Below are positions 35,379 to 43,403 of a stretch of 64,000 nt of DNA, piece after piece. Each line of letters starts with the position of its first letter. The first letter of the stretch is position 1. The notes beneath the pieces were generated by a model. It saw only the letters and a program-made list of their open reading frames with translations, searched no databases and was not told where the DNA came from. Source of the stretch: Lachnospiraceae bacterium (GTDB lineage: Bacteria > Bacillota > Clostridia > Lachnospirales > Lachnospiraceae); NCBI GenBank assembly GCA_015056765.1, contig SVFQ01000004.1:62001-126000 (forward strand), in the 5' to 3' direction. The position numbers and the translations under genes were made by a program.

Positions 35379-36225
35379 TTGGTCTCTCCAGTGTAAATCT
35401 TCCTAGTTTACCGTTTCTAAATTCATCCAAAAGAATATTGGAGGCTTTTTCCAGGTTTAATTCTTCTCCTTTTTTCAAGCAACCTCTATCCTTTGCAATT
35501 CCCTCTAAGCATCTTAGTGCCTCCGCTTCGCCTAATCCTTCACAGGAAGGAAATCTTGCGGCTAAAAGGCTTGGATATTCTTTTTGTAAAAACTTGATTG
35601 TATCTAACGCCAGTTCTTCTATCTGAAAAATCTCATCATTCATGGACCCAATCATGGCTAGATGAAGTCCTGTAATCTGATTTTCCATCTTTGGCCATAA
35701 AATACCGGGAGTATCTAATAGCTCGATGCTTTTATTCAATCGAATCCATTGTTTGCCCTTTGTGACACCTGGCTTATTACCTGTTTGTGCCGTGTTTCTA
35801 CCGGCGATAGCATTAATCAATGTGGATTTCCCTACGTTTGGAATTCCCACTACCATGGCCCTAACCGGTCTACCGATAATGCCACGTTTACGATCTCGTT
35901 CAATCTTCTCTTGGCAGGCTTTTTGTACTGCGGACTGAATCTGTCCCACACCCTTCTTTTGCTTTGCATTTACTTCAACAGCGGTGACATTCTGGCTTTC
36001 ATAAAAGGCCAGCCATTCTTTCGTAATCTTTTCATCTGCCAAATCACACTTGTTTAATACAATCAATCTGGATTTATTCTGTCCTAATGTATGAATATCC
36101 GGATTTCTACTGGAAACCGGAATACGAGCATCCACCAGTTCTATCATCAAATCAATCAATTTGATGTTTTCTTCCATCATTCTACGGGCCTTTGTCATAT
36201 GACCCGGATACCATTGATAATTCAT
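35371..36225 (-). CDS. rbgA: Ribosome biogenesis GTPase RbgA (YlqF)
   Basis: Circularly permuted GTPase needed for late 50S assembly. The 284-residue protein has the family order: NKCD motif first (LIVLNKCDLAD, near residue 57), then [14 protein letters not shown] (near residue 128) and DTPGILWPK (near residue 172), followed by the helical C-terminal ANTAR-like domain. AAGGTG precedes the ATG. It is located downstream of rplS, as in Bacillus, and depends functionally on late-assembling 50S proteins. Two signal peptidase genes lie on either side. Confidence 0.96.
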   Translation of the reverse strand: MNYQWYPGHMTKARRMMEENIKLIDLMIELVDARIPVSSRNPDIHTLGQNKSRLIVLNKCDLADEKITKEWLAFYESQNVTAVEVNAKQKKGVGQIQSAVQKACQEKIERDRKRGIIGRPVRAMVVGIPNVGKSTLINAIAGRNTAQTGNKPGVTKGKQWIRLNKSIELLDTPGILWPKMENQITGLHLAMIGSMNDEIFQIEELALDTIKFLQKEYPSLLAARFPSCEGLGEAEALRCLEGIAKDRGCLKKGEELNLEKASNILLDEFRNGKLGRFTLERPND

Positions 36226-36244
36226 AAATACACCTTTACTACTA

Positions 36245-36829
36245 TTATTTCACAAATCCAGCATGTCCTGTTTCACCTCCAAGTTGAAACCAGGCTTTTC
36301 CAACGATGTTGTCTTCTTCTACTGCACCGATATTGGCAGATCTGGAATCTTCACTGCTGTTTCGATTATCCCCTAGCACAAAGAATTCGTGCTCACCTAA
36401 CCTTATACCATCAGTAGCAATACCACCATCTTCCATTAAATCAAATTGCTCATCATCCAAAAAAGTACCGTTAATCTGCACTCTACCATCCGTTATTTGC
36501 ACGGTTTCTCCAGGCAAACCAACAACACGCTTCACATAGAAGTGAGTACGTTGATTTCCATTTGGGCGAAATACAACTACATCTCCTCGTCCCGGGCTTG
36601 TAAAACTATATAAAAACTTGTTGATTAAAATCTCTTCTCCACTTTCAATTCCCGGTTCCATGGAATTACCGATTACGCTGGTACGAATCCCAAAAAAGAA
36701 TGCAAAAACATAAGCAAGTAAAATGGATAGCAAAAAAACAAAAACCCAGCTAAGTATTTCTTTTACCATTGGCATCGTCAAGGTTTTTCGCTTTGTATAA
36801 AAAGAGAGTCCTTTATTTCGTCTTCTCAT
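36245..36829 (-). CDS. lepB: Signal peptidase I (first copy)
   Basis: The 194-residue protein has a basic N-terminus, one membrane helix (about residues 23-43), the catalytic Ser in VIGNSMEPGI (near residue 55), Lys in FYVKRVVGLPGETVQI (near residue 99) and the LGDNRNSSEDSRS box. It is about 40% like the second copy by eye in the motif regions, so the two are paralogs that have diverged. Its ribosome site is weak. It has its own extended -10 promoter behind the rplS terminator and starts the lepB-rbgA-lepB-rnhB-ylqG-ylqH transcript. Confidence 0.95.
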   Translation of the reverse strand: MRRRNKGLSFYTKRKTLTMPMVKEILSWVFVFLLSILLAYVFAFFFGIRTSVIGNSMEPGIESGEEILINKFLYSFTSPGRGDVVVFRPNGNQRTHFYVKRVVGLPGETVQITDGRVQINGTFLDDEQFDLMEDGGIATDGIRLGEHEFFVLGDNRNSSEDSRSANIGAVEEDNIVGKAWFQLGGETGHAGFVK

Positions 36830-36876
36830 AATTCACGCAGTCTTTAGCGTCCTTTCCTCTGTAAACACTATGTTTC

Positions 36877-36885
36877 ATTATACCA
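36877..36885 (-). promoter_or_regulatory. Extended -10 promoter before lepB
   Basis: The minus strand reads TGG followed by TATAAT, an extended -10 (TGn-TATAAT), about 45 bases before the lepB ATG. There is no good -35, which is usual for extended -10 promoters. Confidence 0.65.
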
Positions 36886-36920
36886 CGAAGCTCACTGCTA
36901 AAACCACCTTGTGGCAATAA

Positions 36921-36947
36921 AAAAGACTGCACACTGTGCAGTCTTTT
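36921..36947 (-). terminator. rplS terminator
   Basis: AAAAGACTGCA-CACTG-TGCAGTCTTTT gives an 11-bp stem; on the minus strand it is followed by a T-run. It lies 9 bases after the rplS stop. Confidence 0.9.
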
Positions 36948-36955
36948 CAAATCAA

Positions 36956-37303
36956 TTAGATGATTTCTTTTACTTTAGCTTTCTTGCCGTAACGATCTCT
37001 TAAGTAGAACAATTTAGCTCTTCTTACTTTACCTCTTCTAACAACTTCGATTTTCTCTACGTTAGGGGAGTGTAATGGCCAAGTCTTCTCTACGCCAATA
37101 CCGTTGGAGAATTTTCTAACGGTGAAGGTTTCACGGTTGCTACCGCCCTGTCTCTTAATAACAGTACCTTCGAAGATCTGGATTCTTTCACGGTTACCTT
37201 CTTTGATTTTACCGTAAACTTTAACGGTATCACCAACGTTGAATTCTGCTACTTCGCTCTTTAACTGAGCTGCTTCTAATTCTTTGATTGTGTTTAAGTT
37301 CAT
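36956..37303 (-). CDS. rplS: Ribosomal protein L19
   Basis: 50S subunit protein at the 30S interface. The 115-residue sequence has [60 protein letters not shown] and [20 protein letters not shown], the complete family. A candidate promoter and a short structured leader lie upstream; a terminator follows, so it can be made alone as well as with the trmD group. It is located between trmD and rbgA as in other Firmicutes. Confidence 0.98.
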   Translation of the reverse strand: MNLNTIKELEAAQLKSEVAEFNVGDTVKVYGKIKEGNRERIQIFEGTVIKRQGGSNRETFTVRKFSNGIGVEKTWPLHSPNVEKIEVVRRGKVRRAKLFYLRDRYGKKAKVKEII

Positions 37304-37410
37304 TTTTTTCTCCTATCTTTGTTTTGATTCGATGTTCTTAATGCGAAGCAACAGAGGACCATCTTTTTCAGCAACATTAGAATGTTATCACAATGTCATC
37401 GGAATTGCAA
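37304..37410 (-). promoter_or_regulatory. rplS promoter and leader
   Basis: On the minus strand TTGCAA (37410-37405) and TAACAT (37387-37382) are 17 bases apart. The 70-base leader contains an AACAT-TCTA-ATGTT hairpin. Autogenous L19 leaders are known in Firmicutes, and this could be one, but I cannot match the consensus from memory. Confidence 0.4.
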
Positions 37411-37415
37411 GGGTT

Positions 37416-38204
37416 TTATTCCTTTTCTTCCGTTTTTTTCTTCTTTTTCCGTCTAGGCTTCTTGGGTACTTCCGGATGCTCCGCCTCGTAAATCGCATAT
37501 AAATCCGGACGCTTTACTTTTGTACGCTCTTTGGACTGCTCCAGCCTCCAGGCATCCACCTTCGCATGGTCACCAGACAAAAGGATAGGCGGAACCTTTT
37601 TCCCATTCCAGGTCTCCGGTCTTGTGTACTGCGGATACTCCAGTAAATGATCAGCAAAGCTTTCTGTTTCACCGGAATCCTGGTTTGATAAAACACCGGG
37701 CACCATACGGGAAATGGCATCAATCATCACCATGGCAGGAAGTTCGCCACCAGTCAGAACGAAATCTCCTAAGGAAACCTCATCCGTAACGATTTCTTCC
37801 AGCACGCGCTCATCGATTCCCTCATAGTGACCACATAAGAAAATCAAATCTTCTTCTTTTGCCAGTTCTTTGGCCATCTCCTGATGGAAGGTCTTGCCCT
37901 GCGGCGTCATAAACAAAACCCTAGGTGTCTTAGAATCACTTTCAGGGGTCAATTCTTTTTTCTGTTCCCGGATATGCTCTAAAATAGCCTGATAACAGTC
38001 AAACACAGGCTGAGCCTGCATCAGCATTCCTGCGCCACCACCATAAGGATAATCGTCTACTTTATTATGCTTATCCAGCGTGTAGTCACGGATATTCACA
38101 GCCTCTACGTCGATAATCCCCTTTTCCATGGCACGGCCTGTAATGCTGGTGGTAATCCCCTGCATAATCATCTCGGGGAACAATGTCATAACATGAAATC
38201 TCAT
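37416..38204 (-). CDS. trmD: tRNA (guanine37-N1)-methyltransferase TrmD
   Basis: Adds a methyl group from S-adenosylmethionine to G37 next to the anticodon, which guards against frameshifting. The 262-residue protein starts with MRFHVMTLFPEM and has the trefoil-knot SPOUT blocks: DDYPYGGGAGMLMQ, FLCGHYEGIDERV and EVSLGDFVLTGGELPAMVMI. The C-terminus is a Lys/Arg-rich tail of about 15 residues (KKPRRKKKKKTEEKE), longer and more basic than usual, and presumably contacts RNA. It follows rimM by 11 bases in the rpsP-khpA-rimM-trmD-rplS order. Confidence 0.97.
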   Translation of the reverse strand: MRFHVMTLFPEMIMQGITTSITGRAMEKGIIDVEAVNIRDYTLDKHNKVDDYPYGGGAGMLMQAQPVFDCYQAILEHIREQKKELTPESDSKTPRVLFMTPQGKTFHQEMAKELAKEEDLIFLCGHYEGIDERVLEEIVTDEVSLGDFVLTGGELPAMVMIDAISRMVPGVLSNQDSGETESFADHLLEYPQYTRPETWNGKKVPPILLSGDHAKVDAWRLEQSKERTKVKRPDLYAIYEAEHPEVPKKPRRKKKKKTEEKE

Positions 38205-38215
38205 AGCGACCTCAA

Positions 38216-38731
38216 TTATAAATCAAGCAGTCCATCCAATACATGGACTGTCATTTTATTTCCATCTACATCAACATCCAAGATGCATTCCGGTATGGAT
38301 GGAAGAAGCAGTTCTTTGGCTCCTTCTCTGGTAACCACATAAACATCATTGGCACCTGTCTCCATGATATCAGTCAGAATGCCTAGTTTAGTGCCATTTT
38401 CATCAAAGACTTCCATATCCACTAAATCGCCGCGATAGTACTCTCCTTCTTCAAGAGGTACTGCATCCTCTCTTCCGATCCAAAGAGTGGCTTTGGCAAA
38501 ACGTTCTACATCGTTGATGTTGTCATATCCTTTGAATTTTAGAATCACCAGGTTTTTAAAAAACTTGGCGGATTCGATTTCCATAACCTGCTCCAGTTTG
38601 TCTTTTCGCAGCGTTACTTTTTTTAGTTTTTTGAATTTTTCAGGTTCATCTGTTGTAGGAAAAACCTTCACTTCACCACGAATACCGTGGGTTGTGGTAA
38701 TAGCCCCAACTTGAAATTCTGTTTGTTTCAA
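38216..38731 (-). CDS. rimM: Ribosome maturation factor RimM
   Basis: Helps assembly of the 30S head, binding S19. The 171-residue protein has the N-terminal RimM barrel (VGAITTTHGIRGEVKVFPTT, KGYDNINDVERF) and the C-terminal PRC-like barrel (YYRGDLVDMEVFDENGTKLG, LLLPSIPECILDVDVDGN). It is preceded by khpA, with a hairpin between, and followed closely by trmD, the classical cluster. Confidence 0.96.
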   Translation of the reverse strand: MKQTEFQVGAITTTHGIRGEVKVFPTTDEPEKFKKLKKVTLRKDKLEQVMEIESAKFFKNLVILKFKGYDNINDVERFAKATLWIGREDAVPLEEGEYYRGDLVDMEVFDENGTKLGILTDIMETGANDVYVVTREGAKELLLPSIPECILDVDVDGNKMTVHVLDGLLDL

Positions 38732-38754
38732 ATATTACCTCTTTCTGAACAGAA

Positions 38755-38778
38755 TACCCCTAGCAAATACTAGGGGTA
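38755..38778 (-). other. Hairpin between khpA and rimM
   Basis: TACCCCTAG-CAAATA-CTAGGGGTA is a perfect 9-bp stem in the gap before rimM. No T-run follows on the minus strand, so it is more likely a processing or attenuation point that separates the ribosomal gene part from rimM-trmD than a terminator. Confidence 0.6.
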
Positions 38779-38784
38779 TCAGAA

Positions 38785-39012
38785 TTAGACGATTTCCACG
38801 TCTACATGTACATTTTCTCTTGTGGACGCTGCCTTCACAACAGCACGAATAGACTTCGCAATACGTCCACCCTTTCCAATCACTTTGCCCATATCACCGG
38901 CTGCAACATGTAACTCTAAAGTTGTATTACTACCCTCACTTTTTTCGGTCACAGTCACTTCTTCCGGATGGTCAACGAGCGCTTTTGCAATCACTTCGAC
39001 CAATTCTTTCAT
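38785..39012 (-). CDS. khpA: KH-domain RNA-binding protein KhpA
   Basis: Small RNA-binding protein (75 residues) with a single KH domain; GKVIGKGGRIAKSIRAVVKA holds the GxxG loop. In other Firmicutes KhpA pairs with KhpB (Jag/EloR) and affects cell elongation and RNA stability; no khpB is in the window. AGGTAG precedes the ATG. Located between rpsP and rimM, its usual position (ylqC). Confidence 0.95.
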   Translation of the reverse strand: MKELVEVIAKALVDHPEEVTVTEKSEGSNTTLELHVAAGDMGKVIGKGGRIAKSIRAVVKAASTRENVHVDVEIV

Positions 39013-39045
39013 GATCTACCTCCATAAGTGTTATGGACAGCCCTA

Positions 39046-39288
39046 TTATTTCTGGATGCCGGTCTGTTTTAAAATCTTAGCTACTGCTTCTGTAGGCTGT
39101 GCACCTGCTGCAAGCCATTTTTTAGCAAGCTCTTCATTTACGTGATAAGTGCTTGGCTCTGTGCTAGGATCATAAGTACCGATCTCTTCGATGAATCTAC
39201 CATCTCTTGGGCTTCTTGCATCAGATACTACGATACGATAGAAAGGTGCTTTTTTCTGACCCATTCTTCTCAGTCTCATTTTTACCAT
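39046..39288 (-). CDS. rpsP: Ribosomal protein S16
   Basis: 30S assembly protein. The 80-residue sequence [40 protein letters not shown] and [17 protein letters not shown] is the complete family. GGAGGAA is the ribosome site. It follows ffh by about 90 bases, a gap that holds only a short GCCC-TAT-GGGC hairpin and no clear promoter, so it probably shares the ylxM-ffh transcript. Confidence 0.98.
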   Translation of the reverse strand: MVKMRLRRMGQKKAPFYRIVVSDARSPRDGRFIEEIGTYDPSTEPSTYHVNEELAKKWLAAGAQPTEAVAKILKQTGIQK

Positions 39289-39376
39289 TGTTTCATTCCT
39301 CCATAAATTAAAAAACTTATCTTATGCCCTATGGGCTATATTGTTAAATACATCTTACGATATATAAACAAACTAC

Positions 39377-40738
39377 TTAAAACGGCATCTTCATGCCACC
39401 AAACATATTACCAAAGCCGCCTCTGCGTTTGCCCATCCCACCAAATTGTTTCATCATCTTTTGGCTTTGTTCAAACTGTTTTACAAAGCGGTTCACCTGT
39501 GCGATATCCACACCTGCGCCTTTCGCAATACGGTGCTTGCGGCTTGGATTCAGAAGCTTCGGATTTCTTCTTTCCGCAGGGGTCATAGAAAGCACAATAG
39601 CCTCTGTTCTGGCAAGTTCCTTTTCATCTACCATAGACGCAAGGTCCATGTTCTTTCCGCCAAGTCCCGGCATCATGGAAAGTAAACTTGCAATTCCGCC
39701 CATATTCTTCATTTGCTTCATACTTTCAAGGTAATCTTCAAAATCGAACTTGCCTTTCTTTAGGCGAGCGGACATTTCTTTTTCTTTTGTTTCGTCGATT
39801 TCTAAGTTTTCCTGCGCCTTCTCAATCAGAGAAAGTACATCACCCATTCCAAGAATTCGACTGGCCATACGATCCGGATAGAACTGCTCTAAATCGGAAA
39901 GTTTCTCACCCATACCGGCAAACAGAATTGGTTTTCCGGTAATGGCTTTAACGGAAAGAGCTGCACCACCACGGGTGTCACCATCTAACTTTGTCAGAAT
40001 AACGCCATCCAGTCCAACTTTTTCATTGAACTCTTCAGCTACATTCACTGCATCCTGACCGGTCATGGCATCTACAACCAGGAATGTCTGATGAACGTCG
40101 ATGGTCTTTTTGATTTCTTGAAGCTCTTCCATCATGGCTTCATCAATGTGCAAACGACCGGCTGTATCCAAAATGACTACATTGTGACCGTTCTTTTCTG
40201 CAAAAGCTAGGGCTTCTTTTGCTATATCAGCAGGCTTATGATCTGTGCCCATTTCGAACACATCCACTTCCTGTTTCTGACCATTAATCTTTAACTGCTC
40301 AACTGCCGCAGGTCTGTAAACGTCGCAGGCTACCAGTAAAGATTTCTTACCTTTTGTCTTGAGTTTGCCTGCCAGTTTCGCTGTGGTTGTAGTCTTACCA
40401 GCACCCTGAAGACCACACATCATAATAACGGTAATGGCTTTACCGGGCTGAAAGGCGATTTCTGTAGTTTCGCCACCCATCAAGGAGATCATCTCTTCGT
40501 TTACGATTTTGATCACCATCTGTCCCGGATTGAGGCCATTCATAACGTCCTGTCCAACTGCTCTTTCCTGAACAGCACTTATGAATTGCTTGACTACCTT
40601 AAAGCTTACGTCTGCTTCCAAAAGAGCCATCTTCACTTCTTTTAAAGCGACTTTTACATCCTCTTCTGTCAGACGGCCTTTGCCACGAAGCTTCTTAAAT
40701 ACGTCTTGTAATTTATCACTTAAGCTTTCAAATGCCAT
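39377..40738 (-). CDS. ffh: Signal recognition particle protein Ffh
   Basis: GTPase of the SRP; binds signal sequences and SRP RNA and pairs with FtsY. The 453-residue protein has the N domain, the G domain (CGLQGAGKTTTTAKLAGKLK near residue 107, DTAGRLHIDEAMM, TKLDGDTRGGAALS) and a Met-rich M domain from about residue 325 (MKQMKNMGGIASLLSMMPGL, MSMTP type helices, and the Gly/Met tail GNMFGGMKMPF). It is preceded by ylxM in the conserved ylxM-ffh pair. Confidence 0.98.
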   Translation of the reverse strand: MAFESLSDKLQDVFKKLRGKGRLTEEDVKVALKEVKMALLEADVSFKVVKQFISAVQERAVGQDVMNGLNPGQMVIKIVNEEMISLMGGETTEIAFQPGKAITVIMMCGLQGAGKTTTTAKLAGKLKTKGKKSLLVACDVYRPAAVEQLKINGQKQEVDVFEMGTDHKPADIAKEALAFAEKNGHNVVILDTAGRLHIDEAMMEELQEIKKTIDVHQTFLVVDAMTGQDAVNVAEEFNEKVGLDGVILTKLDGDTRGGAALSVKAITGKPILFAGMGEKLSDLEQFYPDRMASRILGMGDVLSLIEKAQENLEIDETKEKEMSARLKKGKFDFEDYLESMKQMKNMGGIASLLSMMPGLGGKNMDLASMVDEKELARTEAIVLSMTPAERRNPKLLNPSRKHRIAKGAGVDIAQVNRFVKQFEQSQKMMKQFGGMGKRRGGFGNMFGGMKMPF

Positions 40739-40762
40739 ATAACTATCTATCCTCTATGACCG

Positions 40763-41116
40763 TTAAAACAGGGATAACAACTTATGCGCTTCCTGTTCTA
40801 ATAGATCAAACTGTGCTTTTGCCTCATCCCCTGTCAGAGACTTACCTGCCTCTGCAAGTATCACCATGTTCTGCACACCATCCTTAGCTTCCAAAAACTT
40901 ATGTACCAACTGCAGCTTGTCTTCATAATCCTGCAAAGCCTCATCGCAGCGCTTCACAATGCTGCTTACCGCCTGCTTACTGATGGAGTACTCATCTGCA
41001 ATCTCTGTCATAGATAAGTCTTGGTTTACATAGCCATCATATATTTCTTTTTGATGTTCTGTAAGAAGTTCACCATAAAAATCATACAGGTAACTTCTCT
41101 TTAGAATAGTATCCAT
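40763..41116 (-). CDS. ylxM: YlxM-like DNA-binding protein (UPF0122)
   Basis: The 117-residue protein has a sigma-70 region 4-like helix-turn-helix: LTEHQKEIYDGYVNQDLSM, TEIADEYSISKQAVSSIVKR. In Firmicutes it almost always precedes ffh; in streptococci YlxM stimulates SRP GTPase activity. The start at 41116 has GGAG at the right spacing; the longer frame runs through the promoter and is excluded. A strong promoter with a palindrome lies upstream, so if YlxM binds DNA, this site is an obvious place to look for self-control. Confidence 0.93.
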   Translation of the reverse strand: MDTILKRSYLYDFYGELLTEHQKEIYDGYVNQDLSMTEIADEYSISKQAVSSIVKRCDEALQDYEDKLQLVHKFLEAKDGVQNMVILAEAGKSLTGDEAKAQFDLLEQEAHKLLSLF

Positions 41117-41150
41117 AGTTTCACTCCGGACGCTTTTTGACACAAGTAAT

Positions 41151-41201
41151 ACTATAACAAACTGATAAGAGGGTGTCAAGCATTTTTTGTTGACACCCTC
41201 T
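41151..41201 (-). promoter_or_regulatory. ylxM-ffh promoter embedded in a perfect palindrome
   Basis: On the minus strand TTGACA (41179-41174) and TATAGT (41156-41151) are 17 bases apart. The -35 lies inside the inner end of a 12-bp inverted repeat, AGAGGGTGTCAA-N10-TTGACACCCTCT (41168-41201). The arms lack a following T-run on the minus strand, so an operator role is as likely as a terminator for the upstream yitT gene. Confidence 0.8.
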
Positions 41202-41216
41202 GAATAATGATTTCTT

Positions 41217-42110
41217 CTATAGTTTTGCACTATACATGCTCTTATAGCCTTCGCCATAAATCTCCGTAGCATCAGTAATAATCATAAATGCGTCCGGATC
41301 TTCTTCCCTGACAATCTCTTCGACCTTAGGTGAAATCGGTTTCTTCACTACCACCATAATGACAGTTTTCTCTTTTCCGGAAAAAGCACCCTGTCCCTGA
41401 ATATGAGTCACACCGATATCTAACTCTAAAAGCAATCTTTCGGTAATGTTTTGATGATGGTCTGTAATGATATAGAACAGCTTCGCTCCGTCTCTACCAT
41501 ACAGCACCAGGTCAAACACAAAACTGGTAACGCCCACAGAAATACCGGCAAATAAAGCCTTTTCAATACTCTGCATAATCACCGCAGAGGTGGCAATGAC
41601 AAAAATATCAATCAGGAAGGTAATGACACCGGTTTTCATATGAGGAAACTTCAGTTTCAAAACCTTTACCAAAATATCCGTACCGCCTGTGGTAGCACCG
41701 GCCTTGAAAATCAAGCCCATAGCGACTGCTATCAGTGCACCTCCGATGATAGCGGCCAGCATATCATCCCGGGTAACCGCACCAAATCTCTCAAAGTAGT
41801 TGGTTGCCACCGTGCTCATAAAGATACAGTATGCGGTAGATATAATGAATCGAATACCAAACTTCCATAGTCCTAAAAGAATCAACGGAATATTGAGTAA
41901 TAGATATATGGTACCTGTCTGAAATGCCGGAATCAAACGGTTGATTACAATGGAAAGACCACTGATGCCACCGGCTGCCAAGGAACAAGGATCCAGGAAG
42001 TTCGCGATTCCGATACCGAAAATCGCACTGGATACTGTCATGACGATGTAATTGAATAAGACGCGTAAAGGTCTATGTGAATTAATATAATGCCAAATAG
42101 TTCGAATCAT
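41217..42110 (-). CDS. YitT-family membrane protein (second copy)
   Basis: A 297-residue protein with about five membrane helices and a C-terminal DUF2179 domain (about residues 225-290, KLFYIITDHHQNITERLLLE, VIMVVVKKPISPKVEEIVR). IGIANFLDPCSLAAGGISGL and KAGATTGGTDILVKVLKLKF are the duplicated YitT motifs. Function unknown. AAAGGAG precedes the ATG. It follows the threonine ammonia-lyase gene by 27 bases, so it may be the last gene of the plsX-to-ilvA run. It is clearly different from the copy at 23.3-24.1 kb. Confidence 0.9.
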   Translation of the reverse strand: MIRTIWHYINSHRPLRVLFNYIVMTVSSAIFGIGIANFLDPCSLAAGGISGLSIVINRLIPAFQTGTIYLLLNIPLILLGLWKFGIRFIISTAYCIFMSTVATNYFERFGAVTRDDMLAAIIGGALIAVAMGLIFKAGATTGGTDILVKVLKLKFPHMKTGVITFLIDIFVIATSAVIMQSIEKALFAGISVGVTSFVFDLVLYGRDGAKLFYIITDHHQNITERLLLELDIGVTHIQGQGAFSGKEKTVIMVVVKKPISPKVEEIVREEDPDAFMIITDATEIYGEGYKSMYSAKL

Positions 42111-42137
42111 ACTGCTCCTTTGTCGCGTCTAAATCCA

Positions 42138-43361
42138 TTACAGATTTGTAGCGACCAATTTCGGATTAAATCCATTTTGATGCAATGCATCTAATATTTG
42201 TTTTTTATGTTCTGTGCCGAAAGACTCCAGCGTAATTTTTAGTTCTACTGCAGCATTACGGTTGATAGAAACAAACTGATTATGCTCCAGCTTGATGACA
42301 TTGCCATTCTGTTCCGCAATGACAGAGGAAACACGAACGAGTTGTCCCGGTCTATCCGGCAAAAGAACAGATACCGTAAATACACGGTCTCTTAAAATCA
42401 GTCCCTGTCTGATAACGGAAGACATGGTAATCACATCCATGTTACCGCCGCTTAGGATAGAAACAATCTTCTTATCCTGTACCTTCAGATGCTTAAGCGC
42501 TGCTACTGTCAGAAGGCCGGAGTTCTCAACCACCATCTTGTGGTTTTCTACCATATCCAGATAAGCCACCACCAGTTCTGCATCCTCAACAGTGATGATA
42601 TCATCCAAGTTTTCCTGCAAATAAGGGAAAATCTTGGATCCCGGTGTCTTCACTGCAGTACCGTCTGCAATGGTATTTACAGAAGGAAGCGTGGTTACTT
42701 TACCGTTTTTCACAGACTCCTGTAAGCAATTTGCTCCGGCAGGCTCCACACCGATTACTTTTACTTTTGGATTCAAAAGCTTCGCCAGAGTAGACACACC
42801 GGTAGCTAGTCCGCCACCACCTACCGGCACCAGGATATAATCAACCAAAGGAAGTTCCTGGAAGATTTCCATGCCAATCGATCCCTGTCCTGTAGCCACA
42901 TCCAAATCATCAAAAGGATGTACAAAGGTGTATCCATGCTCTTTTGCAAGCTCTAAAGCATGCTCACAAGCTTCATCATATACATCGCCGTGCAAGATAA
43001 CTTCCGCGCCAAGTTCCTTGGTACGATTTACCTTAATAGGTGGTGTGGTAACAGGCATCACAATGATTGCTTTCACGCCATAAGATCTGGCTGCAAAAGC
43101 AACGCCCTGGGCATGATTTCCGGCAGAAGCGGTAATGAGGCCTTTTGCTCTATCCTCTTCTGAAAGGGTACTGCACTTATAATAAGCACCGCGCACCTTG
43201 TAGGCTCCGGTTCTCTGCAAGTTTTCAGGTTTTAAATACACCTGATTTCCTGTTTGTTTGGAGAAAAAGTCACTGTAGATTAATTTGGTCTCCAGTGTAA
43301 CCTTTTTCACGATTTCAGAAGCTTCCTCAAACTTCTTCAATGTTAACTGTTCTTCGCTCAT
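42138..43361 (-). CDS. ilvA: Threonine ammonia-lyase (one ACT domain)
   Basis: PLP enzyme turning threonine into 2-oxobutanoate and ammonia, for isoleucine synthesis or threonine use. The 407-residue protein has the PLP lysine in RTGAYKVRGAYYK near residue 55, SAGNHAQGVAFAA, the phosphate-binding GGGGLATG near residue 183, and one C-terminal ACT-like domain (about residues 330-400, FTVSVLLPDRPGQLVRVSSV). The single ACT and the length suggest the catabolic/CTN-type rather than the two-domain biosynthetic enzyme, so effector control may differ from E. coli IlvA. AGAGGAGA precedes the ATG. Confidence 0.93.
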   Translation of the reverse strand: MSEEQLTLKKFEEASEIVKKVTLETKLIYSDFFSKQTGNQVYLKPENLQRTGAYKVRGAYYKCSTLSEEDRAKGLITASAGNHAQGVAFAARSYGVKAIIVMPVTTPPIKVNRTKELGAEVILHGDVYDEACEHALELAKEHGYTFVHPFDDLDVATGQGSIGMEIFQELPLVDYILVPVGGGGLATGVSTLAKLLNPKVKVIGVEPAGANCLQESVKNGKVTTLPSVNTIADGTAVKTPGSKIFPYLQENLDDIITVEDAELVVAYLDMVENHKMVVENSGLLTVAALKHLKVQDKKIVSILSGGNMDVITMSSVIRQGLILRDRVFTVSVLLPDRPGQLVRVSSVIAEQNGNVIKLEHNQFVSINRNAAVELKITLESFGTEHKKQILDALHQNGFNPKLVATNL

Positions 43362-43403
43362 AGTCTCCTCTTTTCCTGCATGTAAGCATTTTGAAACTTT
43401 ATC

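Noticed and set aside
39289..39376. Terminator or promoter between ffh and rpsP
   Set aside because: Only a 4-bp GCCC hairpin and no consensus -35/-10 at proper spacing; too weak to call.
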